64,000 nucleotides of DNA from Azorinus chamasolen (lineage: Eukaryota > Mollusca > Bivalvia > Cardiida > Solecurtidae). Shown here one piece after another: positions 62,299 to 64,000 of this stretch; the first letter of the stretch is position 1; each line of letters begins with the position of its first letter. Location: the NCBI GenBank assembly GCA_963576725.1, contig OY755244.1, forward strand, positions 37,274,109 through 37,338,108, given 5' to 3'. Below the pieces are notes generated by a model that was given only the letters and a program-made list of their open reading frames with translations, was not told the DNA's origin and ran no database searches. The position numbers were made by a program, and so were the translations under genes.

Positions 62299-62406
62299 AT
62301 ACCCCCCCCCCCCCCTCCAACAAGTGCTGGTTTCAGTATTTAATTGAGTTATTTACCAGATGGAAAAATGATAAAACAGGTTAAGTTGGGGGGGGGGGGG
62401 GGGGGC
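62299..62406. repeat. Facing poly-C and poly-G tracts
   Basis: C-run at about 62303-62316 and G-run at about 62388-62406, flanked by CCTCCAAC and GTTGGGG, so the two could pair over about 70 bp of spacer. Confidence 0.92.
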
Positions 62407-62655
62407 AAAAAGCCAAGATCAATGTGACTGATACGTGTAGGGTTGCATTTCCTTATGTTACTAAACATTTACATATACAAAGGTTTCATAGAAAAACTAC
62501 AAACCGTTTCTGAGATATGACTCCGGACGGACAAAAAGTAACGGTTCTGATAAACAGAGGGTCATGACTCTAGATATGAATCCGGGAGACATGGGCGAAC
62601 GGATGGACGGACAGTGCCAAGACTATGCCCCTCCTTCTGTGGTGAGGGATAATTA
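62407..62655 (+). repeat. Degenerate interspersed repeat
   Basis: ACGGATGGACGGACAGTGCC and an upstream CTCCGGACGGAC resemble a repeat type common in invertebrate genomes; class unknown, no coding. Confidence 0.4.
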
Positions 62656-62860
62656 ATGTTCATATGGAGTGGAGTCTGGGAGGATTTTGAAAAAAAACAG
62701 TGCAGGCCCTGATCAGCGGACTCCTCCAGGAACCCTCTGATCTGGGTCTACACTGCTTGAAAATAACAGTACACGTGTGTTTCACATTCATAGGAATAGC
62801 GTATCTTCGCCATGGCCGTAATGCACCAAAGAATACGCGGCTTGTAGATACAGGTAACGC
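62640..62860 (+). mobile_element. P10-type element, copy 1
   Basis: CAGTGCAGGCCCTGATCAGC hairpin, then AATGCACC and GTAGATACAGG, parallel to 63150-63340. Ends not defined. Confidence 0.6.
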
Positions 62861-62881
62861 CTACTTGAGTAATGATCTCAA

Positions 62882-63123
62882 GAGTTTTACTCCATAAATA
62901 TTCATATCTCAAATTACATCATTCATATTGATTAGATAAGATTGTTACAAAAGCACATTGACACGGCTATTTGTGGCTATGGCAGAAACTGAAGAATCAT
63001 ATCAATATCATTCATAAGCAAACAGCGCAGACCCTGATCAGACGGTTTCTACAGGAGCCGTCTGATCTGTGTCTACTCTGATTGCAAATACGTAGAAAGG
63101 CGTGTATACGAAGGAAAGGTTAA
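62882..63123 (-). mobile_element. P1 MITE
   Basis: CTCCATAAATATTCATATC to GAAGGAAAGGTTAA. Hairpin apex GGTTTCTACAGGAGCC. Confidence 0.87.
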
Positions 63124-63149
63124 AGGCAGGTTCCATTAAGTACAAAAGG

Positions 63150-63340
63150 GTATCTACATTGTGAGAGGATCTTGAATGATAAACGGTGCAGACCATGATC
63201 CTCTTGGAGCCCTCTGATCTGGGTCTAAACTGTTCGCAAATGACAGTGAATCGTATCCGGCACGCATCCGAAGGTCCAATGTAATTTTACATTGGGCGCA
63301 ATGCACCTATGAATACGACGTGTCCTGTAGATACAGTATC
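63150..63340 (+). mobile_element. P10-type element, copy 2
   Basis: GGTGCAGACCATGATCCTC and GAGCCCTCTGATCTGGGTC, then CAATGCACCTATGAATACG. An extra palindrome CCAATGTAATTTTACATTGG lies at 63276. Confidence 0.6.
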
Positions 63341-63514
63341 CATGCTTATAAAACTTTTTAGTTGAGTCTGAGTTTGTTCTCAAGTTTTTGATTGGTCAGA
63401 TTTGAGCCTTTGGCTCAAATCTGACCAATCAAAAGCTTGAGAACAAACTCAGAAAGGTTCAAATCTGACTTGAGAACAAAATCAGACTCAACTAAAAAGC
63501 TTTATAAGCATGGA
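63338..63514. mobile_element. K palindromic element
   Basis: TCCATGCTTATAAAAC to GCTTTATAAGCATGGA. Arms contain TTGATTGGTCAGATTTGAG; the right arm has an extra AAATCTGACTTGAGAACAA segment. Confidence 0.85.
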
Positions 63515-63562
63515 CCCTGGTACCGTCTGTTTGAGCAATTATCTTTATTAACACTGTGTCGG

Positions 63563-63764
63563 TTAATCGTCCACGAACTGGTATTTGCAAACAGCTTGGA
63601 CCCAGATGAGTCCCAGAGTAACTCCATGCCTCATCAGGACACGGGCTCTTTCACACTTGCTAAGTAGTTTCTCCAACGCTTCAACGAATCGGAAGTCAGA
63701 TAAAAAAGTTTAGAAGATCAGAGATTTAGGAGATTATTATTTTTTACAGCATGAGAAGGGTTTA
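63563..63764 (+). mobile_element. P5 MITE, decayed
   Basis: TTAA then CGTCCACGAACTGG; hairpin diverged; right end CATGAGAAGGGTTTA. Confidence 0.78.
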
Positions 63765-63876
63765 TTGTATATACTTTATCAATGCATCAGTATTATAACA
63801 GAGTAGATATATCGCGCTGACTTTATGATGTATATACATGTATATGTATATGTGGAACATCATGCATATACATGTA

Positions 63877-64000
63877 CAGTAAAACACCTCTAATGCGACC
63901 ACCAAAAAGGGACACAATTCTGGATTGTAGGGACAGGTGGTAGCTTGATGCAGGACGAAAGTTATGCAGAATGCTCCTAAAGGAGCTTTCTGCATCATTT
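63877..64000. mobile_element. G2 MITE, cut by window end
   Basis: CAGTAAAACACCTCTAATGC with TA before it; stem and apex AGCTCCTAAAGGAGCT-like present; right half runs off the window. Confidence 0.92.

Overview
This is eukaryotic DNA, AT-rich and with very little coding sequence. The only protein-coding gene I can support lies on the minus strand. It is a major facilitator superfamily transporter resembling MFSD4 / sodium-dependent glucose transporter 1. Coding exon 1 is at 39366-39697 and exon 2 at 2558-2756. A 36.6 kb intron separates them, and the remaining exons must lie beyond the left edge. The repeat landscape (short palindromic DNA elements, tRNA-derived SINEs, a LINE 3' tail ending in ATCT repeats) fits a mollusc, most likely a bivalve. 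That assignment is an inference.

Almost everything else is small non-autonomous DNA transposons (MITEs), about 120 copies. I use these names. TTAA-flanked families, piggyBac-like, ends CCC..GGG: P1 (TIR CCCTTTACTCCAT, ~250 bp; one short arm with ACGCC repeats, one long arm), P2 (CCCTTTCCCTCATATAAACG; other end ATAGAACAGGGAAAGGG), P3 (CCCATTCCCTCATATTGACG, ~228 bp), P4 (CCCTTTCGCTGCC), P5 (one arm with a TTATCCGCGAC-like stretch, one with TCGGTCAATAG), P6 (CCCTTCGCTTGCTG, 250 bp), P7 (CCCTTTCATCGCC), P8, P9 and P10 (rare; the ends of P10 are not defined). TA-flanked families, Tc1/mariner-pogo-like: G (TIR CAGTAAAACC; subtypes G1 TATAACGGCC, G2 TAATGCGACC, G3 GATTATTCGAA, G4 TAAACCGGAATTC), H (TIR CAGTTGAACTTCGATA, ~315 bp) and M (CAGTGCTCCCTC). 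Others: I (hairpin with CTCTTTAGAATCGTC), K (ends TCCATGCTTATAA), L (dispersed repeat), Q (ends CACTGG).

Layout: 1-2557 repeats in intron 2; 2558-2756 exon 2; 2761-3109 a trinucleotide microsatellite touching the splice acceptor; 3.1-39.4 kb intron 1, packed with MITEs, many nested or chained; 39366-39697 exon 1 with a probable 5'UTR up to 39825; 39.8-64 kb upstream DNA with the same repeat families plus minisatellites.

The main observation is modularity. Families with different ends, from at least two transposase classes, carry related central hairpins, and many share the apex GCTCC-N4-GGAGC. The GATCAGACG-class hairpins of P1, P2, P4, P5, P6 and P7 mostly keep the same stem mismatch (CCAGAT on one arm, CCTGAT when the other arm is read in the same sense). 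Many nested insertions sit in host elements that have undisrupted relatives elsewhere in the window, so target sites (TA or TTAA) and relative order can be read directly.
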